Shown: piece after piece, positions 27,205-34,006 of the stretch | How positions within the stretch are numbered: the first letter of the stretch is position 1 | Layout of the letters: each line of letters starts with the position of its first letter | Origin: Paenibacillus sp. J31TS4 | GTDB lineage: Bacteria > Bacillota > Bacilli > Paenibacillales > NBRC-103111 | NCBI RefSeq assembly: GCF_018403265.1 | Contig: NZ_BOSI01000002.1 | Span: forward strand, 558,001 to 622,000 | DNA length: 64,000 bases | Direction: 5' to 3' | Notes under the pieces: model-generated | Database searches by the model: none | What the model was told of the DNA's origin: nothing | The model's input: the letters and a program-made list of their open reading frames with translations, nothing else | Made by a program: the position numbers and the translations under genes

Positions 27205-28206
27205 ATGAGCATGAAAAAAACCGTCTACGCACTAGGAGAAACGCTGATCGACATGGTGCCGGGGGACACTTGGGGGGACGCCGGGGAGACGGCGTACATC
27301 CCCAAAGCCGGCGGTGCCCCGGCGAACGTCGCTGCCTGCGTCTCCAAGCTCGGCGGCCGCGCCGGCTTCATCGGCAAGCATGGGCGGGATGCGTTCGGCA
27401 CGCTGCTGGCGCATACGCTGGAGCAGGCGGGCGTCGAGACGCGCTATTACACGGCAACGGAGGAGGCCAAGACTGCGCTTGCCTTCGTGACGCTGGATGC
27501 TTCCGGCGACCGCTCGTTCTTGTTCTACCGCGATCCGTCGGCCGATCTGCTGCTCCGCCCGGAGGAAGTGCCGGTTGCCGCGATTCTGGAAGGCGGCATG
27601 CTGCATATCGGTTCCATCTCCTTGACGGGCGAGCCTTCCCGCAGCGCTACGCTTCATGCGGCCCAGGAGGCGCACCGGATGGGCGCCTTCGTCTCGTACG
27701 ATCCCAACTGGCGGCCGGCGCTCTGGCCGTCAGAGGAGGCGGGACTGGCAGCGGTCCGGGAGCTGTACCCTTACTGCTCCCTCATCAAGGTCAACCGAGA
27801 GGAGCTGGGACTGTTGACCGGCTCGGAGGACCTGCAGGAGGGCAGCGAGTGGTTTCACCGACAGGGCATCCGCTACGTCTTCGTCACGCTGGACGCGGAG
27901 GGCTGCTACTATTCCGCCGCCGGAGAGACCGGGGAAGAGCGGATCACCGGGAGAGTCCCAGGCCGGCGCGTCGCCTGCGTGGACACGACGGGAGCCGGGG
28001 ATGCGTTCATCGGCGCTCTGCTGTACAAGCTTTCCCTCCACGAAGACAGCGCGCCGCCGGACGCCAGGCTGCTGCGGGACTGGGCGGCATTCGCCGTGGC
28101 CGCCAGTGCGCTCGTCACGCTGCGCAAGGGGGCGATCGCGGCGCTGCCGTCACTCGCCGAAACAGAGGCGTTCCAGGGGCAGGAAGGAGACAGGGCGGAT
28201 GGATAG
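27205..28206 (+). CDS. PfkB-family sugar kinase, probably fructokinase
   Basis: ATP-dependent kinase of the ribokinase/PfkB family, 333 residues, cytoplasmic; most like fructokinases, which make fructose 6-phosphate. Both signatures are present: GGAPANVAACVSKLGGRAGF (about residues 35-54) and DTTGAGDAFIGALL with the catalytic Asp (~residues 255-268). Other features are LGETLIDMVPG at the N-terminus and SYDPNWRPALW. GGGAGGG lies 9 bases before the ATG. Its last 8 bases overlap the sirtuin start, implying coupled translation. Substrate assignment to fructose is by similarity only. Confidence 0.88.
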   Translation: MSMKKTVYALGETLIDMVPGDTWGDAGETAYIPKAGGAPANVAACVSKLGGRAGFIGKHGRDAFGTLLAHTLEQAGVETRYYTATEEAKTALAFVTLDASGDRSFLFYRDPSADLLLRPEEVPVAAILEGGMLHIGSISLTGEPSRSATLHAAQEAHRMGAFVSYDPNWRPALWPSEEAGLAAVRELYPYCSLIKVNREELGLLTGSEDLQEGSEWFHRQGIRYVFVTLDAEGCYYSAAGETGEERITGRVPGRRVACVDTTGAGDAFIGALLYKLSLHEDSAPPDARLLRDWAAFAVAASALVTLRKGAIAALPSLAETEAFQGQEGDRADG

Positions 28207-28939
28207 AGGGCAGCTTGAGGAGCTGAAGGGGAGGATCGCGTCCGGCGCTCGTGTGGTCTTTTTCGGCGGGGCCGGGACCTCGACGGAGAGCGGCATTCCC
28301 GATTTTCGTTCCGCCAGCGGTCTGTTCGGGCAGGGAGCCGAGTTCGAGCATCCGCCGGAGGTGATGCTGAGCCGGAGCTTCTTCGACCGGCATCCCGAGA
28401 CGTTCTATCGGTTCTATCTCTCGCGGATGATCTACCGGGAGGCTCAGCCGAACGCCGCGCATCGGGCGCTCGCGGAGCTGGAGAAGCGGGGCGTTCTGGA
28501 AGCGGTCGTCACGCAGAACATCGACGGGCTGCACCAGCGGGCGGGCAGCCGGCGGGTGCTGGAGCTGCACGGCTCGGTGCATCGCAACCGCTGCCTGGCT
28601 TGCGGCGCGTTTTATCCGCTCGAGACGGTGATCGAGAGGGCGGCGAGCGGCGTTCCGGACTGCCCGGCCTGCGGGGGGACGATCAAGCCGGAGGTCGTCC
28701 TGTACGAGGAGCCGTTGGACCCCGATGTGCTCGAGCAAGCCGCAGACAGCATCCGCAGCGCGGATGTGCTGATCGTGGGTGGGACGTCGCTCTCGGTGCA
28801 GCCGGCCGCCGGTCTGGTCCGGCTGTACCGGGGCGACGCGCTCGCGCTGATTAACCGCACGCCAACTCCGTACGACCATGCCGCCCGATACCGGTTCACC
28901 GACAGCATCGGCCAGGTGCTGCAGACGCTGGTGGATTAG
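28199..28939 (+). CDS. Sirtuin NAD-dependent protein deacylase (SIR2 family)
   Basis: Removes acyl groups from lysines using NAD+, producing nicotinamide and O-acyl-ADP-ribose; 246 residues, usual bacterial length. Motifs: GAGTSTESGIPDFRS (from residue 24), TQNIDGLHQRAG, the catalytic His124 in ELHGSVHRNRC, a Zn site with two Cys-x2-Cys pairs (CLAC, CPAC), and VGGTSLSVQPAAGL near the C-terminus. The start ATG overlaps the end of the fructokinase gene by 8 bases, and AAGGAG lies 11 bases upstream inside that gene. The pair is therefore one transcript, ended by a strong terminator. Confidence 0.93.
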   Translation: MDRGQLEELKGRIASGARVVFFGGAGTSTESGIPDFRSASGLFGQGAEFEHPPEVMLSRSFFDRHPETFYRFYLSRMIYREAQPNAAHRALAELEKRGVLEAVVTQNIDGLHQRAGSRRVLELHGSVHRNRCLACGAFYPLETVIERAASGVPDCPACGGTIKPEVVLYEEPLDPDVLEQAADSIRSADVLIVGGTSLSVQPAAGLVRLYRGDALALINRTPTPYDHAARYRFTDSIGQVLQTLVD

Positions 28940-28980
28940 CGGATGCGACACGGTCCGGTCCCTAGGTCTATGCATAGCAA

Positions 28981-29021
28981 AGAGCAAGCCCACGCTTCGG
29001 CGGGCTTGCTCTTTCTTTTTT
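28981..29021 (+). terminator. Intrinsic terminator after the sirtuin gene
   Basis: Perfect 11-bp stem AGAGCAAGCCC (28981-28991) with GGGCTTGCTCT (29002-29012), then TTCTTTTTT. Confidence 0.9.
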
Positions 29022-29050
29022 CGGTTTCGCCGCTGTTCTCCCGCATTCAC

Positions 29051-29647
29051 TTACGAGAAGAAGCGAAGCTGCTTCAGCTGGGTGACGGCCTGATCCAGCT
29101 TGCGGCGGAGCGGGCCCCGGCGATCCTCCAGCAGCGTCAGTCCGGCGCCGTCGGCTACCGCCTCGACCGTCTGCCAGATCGTCCAGCATTCGGTGTCCAG
29201 GTGCTGCCGGAACCGCTCGTCCCGCTGCCCCTCGAGGCACCGGTCTAGCTGCCGGGCCGCCCAAGAGGTCTCTCCTTCGCCGCGGCTCTTCAGTCTCCGC
29301 AGGATCGTTTCCCTCGAGGCGCACAGCGTGTAATGGCGGACGTCGATGCCTTCGCGCAGCAGACGGCCGACGGTCTCCTCCCAATAATCCCGTCTTGCGA
29401 TCGTCATCGGGACGATCAAGACGCCGGGATACTCCCGCTCCATGTGGGCGAGCATGCCATAGGTGATCTCCCGCCAGACCGGGTAATCCTGAAAATCGCT
29501 GCGGGACGCCTCCTTCGGCATCTGCTTGCGGATCCAGTATCCGGCAAACTCGGGATCGTAAATCCGGGAGCCGGGCAGCCGCCGATGCAGCTCATAGGCG
29601 GTTTGGGACTTGCCCGAGCCGAACGGCCCGTTGATCCAGACAATCAT
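29051..29647 (-). CDS. TmrB-like P-loop protein
   Basis: 198 residues. The sequence follows the pattern of Bacillus TmrB, the tunicamycin-resistance ATP-binding protein: MIVWINGPFGSGKSQTAYEL (Walker A), YDPEFAGYWIR, FQDYPVWREITYGML, VLIVPMTIARRDYW, and SWAARQLDRCLEG. TmrB is known to bind tunicamycin and lower its effect at the membrane; whether this protein does so is inference. ATG 29647 follows AGGAGG by 7 bases. The 30-bp gap to the peptidase gene upstream on the same strand suggests a two-gene transcript. Confidence 0.87.
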   Translation of the reverse strand: MIVWINGPFGSGKSQTAYELHRRLPGSRIYDPEFAGYWIRKQMPKEASRSDFQDYPVWREITYGMLAHMEREYPGVLIVPMTIARRDYWEETVGRLLREGIDVRHYTLCASRETILRRLKSRGEGETSWAARQLDRCLEGQRDERFRQHLDTECWTIWQTVEAVADGAGLTLLEDRRGPLRRKLDQAVTQLKQLRFFS

Positions 29648-29677
29648 CGCGTCTCCTCCTGATTTGGCGCCGCCCGG

Positions 29678-30262
29678 CTACAGGGAATCGGGCGGGCGAT
29701 GTCCTCGTTTCAGCTCCCGAATCGAATAGCCGAAGTCCATCTGAAGGTGCGGGTAGTCGGGGAAGCTCGTCCAGTCCCCACCCCAGGTGAAGCCGAGCCG
29801 CTTGGCGATTGCGACCACTTCCATCCAGTCGGCTTTCCCGTTCCGGTTGCCATCGTATTCAAGATCCCAAATCGCCTTGCCGTCCTTTGTCAGCAGGGCA
29901 AAATCAATGGCGAGACCGTAATTATGGTAGGATTCGCCTCCGCGGGCGTTGGTGACGACTCGTCCGTCCCCGCTGCGGCCCTGCCGGTACAGCTCCTCCT
30001 GCTTCTCCTCGCTGCGAAAGCCTTCGGTAATCAGCAGCCGGATGCCGACGCGCGCGGCTTCGGCCGTCAGCTCCTTTTGCTTGGCGGCAATCAGAGGATG
30101 CAGCTGCGTCACTGGGCGTGCCGGCTCGGTGTCTAGAGGAGGGAGCATGCGTTCCAGCCGGGACCAATCCGCGAGGCCGTACAGGAACAGGGCGGCCAGC
30201 AGAACGGGGAGAACCAGCTTGCGTAATGGCGCCCGGGGGGCGCTCGTGTTGTTCGCTCTCAT
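29678..30262 (-). CDS. Membrane-anchored M15-family peptidase (CwlK/VanY-like)
   Basis: 194 residues. One N-terminal membrane helix (KLVLPVLLAALFLYGLADW) exports the catalytic domain. The Zn motif of the M15 family is seen in GGESYHNYGLAIDFA (S-x-H-x6-D, about residues 108-122) and in DYPHLQMDF (third ligand His). ITEGFRSEEKQEELYRQG is also typical. Expected reaction: cleavage of peptidoglycan stem peptides (L-Ala-D-Glu endopeptidase or D,D-carboxypeptidase); the sequence does not decide between them. Ribosome site weak (AGGA). Confidence 0.88.
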   Translation of the reverse strand: MRANNTSAPRAPLRKLVLPVLLAALFLYGLADWSRLERMLPPLDTEPARPVTQLHPLIAAKQKELTAEAARVGIRLLITEGFRSEEKQEELYRQGRSGDGRVVTNARGGESYHNYGLAIDFALLTKDGKAIWDLEYDGNRNGKADWMEVVAIAKRLGFTWGGDWTSFPDYPHLQMDFGYSIRELKRGHRPPDSL

Positions 30263-30344
30263 TCTCTTATCCTATCATACATCCCGGCATGTCCGGTAGA
30301 AGGGGACTAGCATGATGCTGCATCAAATCCCTGCACCTAAGCCA

Positions 30345-30382
30345 ACGCAAAGAGCCCGCCAGGCACAATGCCGGGCGGGCTG
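30345..30382 (-). terminator. Terminator of the nitroreductase gene
   Basis: AGCCCGCC (30353-30360) pairs with GGCGGGCT (30374-30381). Read on the minus strand it is followed by CTTTG, a short U-run. Confidence 0.6.
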
Positions 30383-30397
30383 AAATTCGCGCTAGGG

Positions 30398-31051
30398 TTA
30401 TTCGATCGTATTCCAGTAGGTGAGCCCGGAGATTGGCAGACGAGCTGTCGGATGGCCGGGAACCGCGGCTTTGCCGATTGGCAGCAGTATAGTCGGATGA
30501 TAGCGGTCCGGAATCGCCAGCAGCTCGCGGAGCGCCTCCCGGTTATAGCCGCCCATCGGCACCGTGTCGTAGCCCATCGCGCGAGCTTGCAGCATGAGCT
30601 GCATCGCGACCAGACCTGCATCGAACACGATGATCTCGAGCAGGCGCTCCGCCGGGATCGAGGAGTAGGTCCGCCGGCTGTTCTCGGCGAACTGCCGGCT
30701 CAGTTCTTCCGTCATGTAGCCGGCATCGCGGGCAGCTCCATAAATCTCGTCTGCCTTCTCGTACATCTGCTTATCGGCCAGCAGGACGAGCACTGCCGAG
30801 GCGTTGACGACCTGCTGCTGGTTGTTCGCAACCGGCAGCATACGCTGCTTGAGCTCCGGATCGGTTACGACGAGGAAGCGCCAAGGCTGCATGTTGGACG
30901 ACGAGGGAGCGGCCTTGGCGGCACGCTCGATGATCGTCTCCAGCTCCTCCCGGGGGATCCGGAAGTCCGGTTCATACCGGCGAACCGATCGCCGGGATTG
31001 TACCACCGAATGGAAATCGGCGACCGCGGCCAGGGTGGTTTGAGTAGTCAT
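30398..31051 (-). CDS. Nitroreductase-family FMN oxidoreductase
   Basis: 217 residues, cytoplasmic FMN-dependent NAD(P)H oxidoreductase of the nitroreductase superfamily. Evidence: SRRSVRRYEPD (FMN phosphate-binding Arg-Ser-x-Arg-x-Tyr), APSSSNMQPWRFLVV, and a C-terminal MGYDTVPMGGY. ATG 31051 lies 8 bases after AGGAGG. It is preceded by an Rrf2-type regulator gene on the same strand and by a strong promoter with a 12-bp palindrome in its early transcribed region, so redox- or electrophile-responsive control by the Rrf2 protein is likely. Natural substrate unknown. Confidence 0.9.
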   Translation of the reverse strand: MTTQTTLAAVADFHSVVQSRRSVRRYEPDFRIPREELETIIERAAKAAPSSSNMQPWRFLVVTDPELKQRMLPVANNQQQVVNASAVLVLLADKQMYEKADEIYGAARDAGYMTEELSRQFAENSRRTYSSIPAERLLEIIVFDAGLVAMQLMLQARAMGYDTVPMGGYNREALRELLAIPDRYHPTILLPIGKAAVPGHPTARLPISGLTYWNTIE

Positions 31052-31141
31052 TATGGAACCCTCCTATTTTTCGTTTACGGAATAGCTGCCCTGAGCAGGG
31101 AGCGTTTGCTCCGCTCGTATTCATAGTGTGCTCAAATTGGC

Positions 31142-31153
31142 ACAGTTAACTGT
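31142..31153. promoter_or_regulatory. Palindromic operator before the nitroreductase gene
   Basis: ACAGTTAACTGT is a perfect 12-bp palindrome about 8-20 bases after the predicted transcription start. A second, overlapping inverted repeat TGTGC/GCACA spans 31127-31144. Likely Rrf2 site. Confidence 0.55.
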
Positions 31154-31167
31154 TTAGATACTAGCAC

Positions 31168-31196
31168 AGTATAGTGCGGCCGGATCCATCTGTCAA
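31168..31196 (-). promoter_or_regulatory. Sigma-A promoter of the nitroreductase gene
   Basis: On the minus strand TTGACA (31196-31191), 17-bp spacer, TATACT (31173-31168): nearly consensus. The -35 overlaps the stop of the Rrf2 gene. Confidence 0.85.
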
Positions 31197-31645
31197 CCCG
31201 GCTGACCGGTCTGCCCGACCCGTTCGGCCAAATCGGCGATCGTGGTCCGCTTGAGCACGGCGAGGGCGCTCGCTTCCAGCTCCTCGGTAATGTTCTCGAA
31301 CACGGCCTTCATACCCGTGCCAAAGCCGTTGCTGCCCGTCGTGTCCGCCATGGCATTGCAGAGCGGCTCGCCCACCCGCAGGGCGCAGTAAACGTCGGCC
31401 AGCGTAATCCTCTCGGCGGGCATTCCCAGCTGGTAGCCGCCGTCCCGGCCCTCTCTCGTTTCGACGAGCCCTTCCTTGACGAGCTTGGCCAGTACGCGTC
31501 TGACGAGGGAAGCTTCCGATTGGATGCAGGAGGCGATGCAGGCGCTCGGATAGGCGCACGGCTTGTCTGACAGGATCACCATTGCCTGCAGCGCAAGCCC
31601 GAACCACTTATGATGGGGAAACGTCTCGCATTTGTCCGGCTTCAT
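31193..31645 (-). CDS. Rrf2-family transcriptional regulator
   Basis: 150 residues. An N-terminal winged helix is seen in WFGLALQAMVILSD (helix 1), IQSEASLVRRVLAKLVKEGLV (recognition region) and GRDGGYQLGMPAERITLADVYCAL (wing and dimerisation helix). Cysteines occur at several sites (DKCETF, CAYPSACIASC, VYCAL, EPLCNAM), but not in the tight triple-Cys cluster of iron-sulfur Rrf2 proteins such as IscR, so a thiol switch of the YwnA/CymR kind is more likely. ATG 31645 is chosen since AGAGGAGG is 6-7 bases upstream. Probably controls the nitroreductase gene that follows. Confidence 0.88.
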   Translation of the reverse strand: MKPDKCETFPHHKWFGLALQAMVILSDKPCAYPSACIASCIQSEASLVRRVLAKLVKEGLVETREGRDGGYQLGMPAERITLADVYCALRVGEPLCNAMADTTGSNGFGTGMKAVFENITEELEASALAVLKRTTIADLAERVGQTGQPG

Positions 31646-31680
31646 GCCGCACCTCCTCTCGGCCATCGGCCTATCCTACC

Positions 31681-31710
31681 AGTATACTGCCCGAGGCATC
31701 CTGCGGACAA
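31681..31710 (-). promoter_or_regulatory. Possible promoter of the Rrf2 gene
   Basis: On the minus strand TTGTCC (31710-31705), 18-bp spacer, TATACT (31686-31681), 36 bases before the start codon. Confidence 0.5.
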
Positions 31711-31987
31711 GCGGCCGGGAGCCGGTACATCCGTACAGCGGTTGGCCGCGAGCCCTATGCTTCCAGAGCGGATGCAGGCTTCAGGTGTGCTGCTATTCAT
31801 CCGGCGGCAGCAGGCCACTGCGCTTGGCGCCTCATCCCAGCAGCGGTGCTGCCCGAATCCAGCGCAGCATCCATGCGGCTGTAGGCCGCCGAGCCCGGCG
31901 CTCCGCCGAAACGGCAGCAGCCCGCCGGCCCCGTTAAGGGGAGGCGGGCTGCTCGTCCGGACTGCGGCGGGGCCGCCCTGGCTTCCC
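31711..31987. other. Intergenic stretch with hairpin
   Basis: About 280 bases without a supported gene. The only clear structure is an 11-bp inverted repeat AGCAGCCCGCC (31916-31926) with GGCGGGCTGCT (31943-31953). It could end the exonuclease transcript on the minus strand, though no U-run follows. Confidence 0.5.
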
Positions 31988-32653
31988 CTATTTGCTCGGA
32001 AAAAGCCCCGCAAGCTTCGCGAACGGGGAGTCCGGCTCATCGCCTTCGGTCGCCGTCTTATAGACGATCTCTTCCGTATACACCGAATCTTCGGCGACTG
32101 TGTTGCGCTCCAGCACGAACTGGTCGTACAGCCTCTGGAATATCTTGGCCGTATTGAGCGCGTCGTCGAGCGCCCGGTGATGGGCCCCCTCGAATGGAAT
32201 TTCCAGCAGCTCGAGCGCCGCTTTGAGGCCGACCTGCTGGTGCTTCTCCCGCTTGAGGATGCGCGACATCTGCTTTTGCAGATTGTTGTGGTTGCGGATC
32301 CAGTCCATATCCAGCTGATGGGCCCGGCAGTCGCGGACGAATTGCAGCTTGTCGTCCGGTCCCCAGGCGCACAGGTAATAGTCCTCGTGGCCGATCCATT
32401 CGATAAATTGCCTCAGAACGTCCGGGAACCGGTCCGCCTGGGCCAATTCTTCTTCCGTAATCCCCGTAAAGACGGTTGTGTTCTCCTTGATGCCCGTCAG
32501 CTTGCTAGGACGGACCAAAGCCTGGAACGTACCGGCGATTTCCGCCTTGCCGTCCGCTTCCACCAGCTTGACGGCCCCGATCTCAATGATCTCGGCGATC
32601 TGGGATTTTTTGCGCCGAACGGTCATCTCCAGGTCGTATACGATAAAAACCAT
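31988..32653 (-). CDS. DEDDh 3'-5' exonuclease, KapD-like
   Basis: 221 residues, cytoplasmic. RNase T/DnaQ-type exonuclease fold: ExoI IVYDLEMT (Asp and Glu metal ligands), ExoII with a conserved Asp (CAWGPDDKLQFVRDC), and ExoIII HHRALDDALNTAKIF (His-x4-Asp), giving the DEDDh set. Overall it resembles KapD, an exonuclease-like inhibitor of the KinA pathway to sporulation in Bacillus; that role is by similarity. ATG 32653 is preferred since GAGGG is 5 bases upstream and the family starts close to this VYDLE motif. Confidence 0.87.
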   Translation of the reverse strand: MVFIVYDLEMTVRRKKSQIAEIIEIGAVKLVEADGKAEIAGTFQALVRPSKLTGIKENTTVFTGITEEELAQADRFPDVLRQFIEWIGHEDYYLCAWGPDDKLQFVRDCRAHQLDMDWIRNHNNLQKQMSRILKREKHQQVGLKAALELLEIPFEGAHHRALDDALNTAKIFQRLYDQFVLERNTVAEDSVYTEEIVYKTATEGDEPDSPFAKLAGLFPSK

Positions 32654-32885
32654 AATGTCCCTCTTTCTCACGTTCGATATGCCTATCATAGCATAAAAGC
32701 AGCGGAGGAGGGGAATCCCCGCCTCTCGCAACATTCCTTATGCGGCAATCATGTTTGCCGCCGGCCGCCCGTATGCTATTGAGAGGAGAAAAGTTGCCGT
32801 TCGACATTTTACACCCGTTGCGGACAAGAAGAAAGTCTGTCTACATGTAGAGTAAGAATAAGGTCTTGCGGAAGGGGAGTCAGCC

Positions 32886-33893
32886 ATGGTCCAGCTTCCT
32901 AAGGTGAACGATCTCGGTTTTTTTGAAATCCGTCTTGAGTCGATCGGTGGTCTTGGCGCCAATCTAGCGGGGAAGATGCTGGCCGAGGCCGGCGTCGTCG
33001 GCGTCGGATTGAACGGCGTCAGCTTCTCGTCCTACGGCTCGGAGAAGAAGGGCTCTCCGGTCAAAGCCCACATCCGGTTCTGCAGTCCGGATACGCGCAT
33101 CCGCGACACCTCTCCGGTGGAGCGTCCGCACATCGTGGGGGTGTTCCACGAAGCGCTCGCGAAGACCGTGAACGTCATCAGCGGCATCCACGAGGATAGC
33201 CTGGTGCTCGTCAATTCGGCGAATCCGCCCGCCGAGCTGAAGCAATCTCTGAACATGCTGGCCGGCACGCTCGCGGTCGTCGACGCGACGGGCATTGCGC
33301 TCGAGGAGAAGAACCGCGTCAATATGGCGATGCTGGGGGCGCTGTTTCGGCTTTGCGCGTTTTTGGATCCGGAGCCGATGAAGGCGGTCATCCGCAAGTC
33401 GCTGGAGAAGAAGTATCCGCTCGCCGTCGAGCCGGCTCTCCGCACGTTCCAGCGCGGCTATGAGGGGCTGCGTGTCGAAGCGTTTCCGCTGCCGGCCGGG
33501 GCACAGATGCCGGCCTACGTGAGGCAGGATACGCCCGTCCTCGGCTACGAGACGCAGCCGATCGGCGGCACGATCACGAATCCGGGCAACAGCATTCTCA
33601 AGAATCTGAGCATCTCGCGGGCGGGCATGCTGCCGCATTTTGCGGAAGACAAGTGCATTCACTGCGCCGCCTGCGACAATGTCTGCCCGGACTTCTGCTT
33701 CGTCTGGGAGGAGCAGGAGGACAAGAAGGGACGGCCGCAGATGTTCCTGCAGGGCATCGACTACCAATACTGCAAAGGCTGCCTCAAATGCGTCAAGGCA
33801 TGCCCGACGGACGCGCTGTCCGGCGAGAGAGAGGTGGACGGCTACGCGGATGCCCGCCGGGTGCCGCACCGGTTCGACCTCGCCCCGAGCTGA
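32886..33893 (+). CDS. 2-oxoacid:acceptor oxidoreductase, gamma domain fused to 2x[4Fe-4S] ferredoxin
   Basis: 335 residues, cytoplasmic. Residues ~10-190 are the gamma domain of pyruvate/2-oxoglutarate:ferredoxin oxidoreductases (SIGGLGANLAGKML, YGSEKKGSPVKAHIR). Residues 257-310 carry two [4Fe-4S] ferredoxin motifs, CIHCAACDNVCPDFC and CKGCLKCVKACP. So it equals PorC plus PorD in one chain and would pass electrons from the TPP subunit to ferredoxin or flavodoxin. AAGGGGAG lies 6 bases before ATG. The alpha-beta fusion gene follows 113 bp later on the same strand. Confidence 0.92.
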   Translation: MVQLPKVNDLGFFEIRLESIGGLGANLAGKMLAEAGVVGVGLNGVSFSSYGSEKKGSPVKAHIRFCSPDTRIRDTSPVERPHIVGVFHEALAKTVNVISGIHEDSLVLVNSANPPAELKQSLNMLAGTLAVVDATGIALEEKNRVNMAMLGALFRLCAFLDPEPMKAVIRKSLEKKYPLAVEPALRTFQRGYEGLRVEAFPLPAGAQMPAYVRQDTPVLGYETQPIGGTITNPGNSILKNLSISRAGMLPHFAEDKCIHCAACDNVCPDFCFVWEEQEDKKGRPQMFLQGIDYQYCKGCLKCVKACPTDALSGEREVDGYADARRVPHRFDLAPS

Positions 33894-34006
33894 TGCGAGA
33901 TGCTGGCGAGCCGTCGAGACGCCGGCCGTCGGCCGGCATCGGCTTGCCGCCTGCACAGTTCCATTTTTCAACCAAGCCGATGACTTAAGGAAAGGTGGGT
34001 TCCTTC

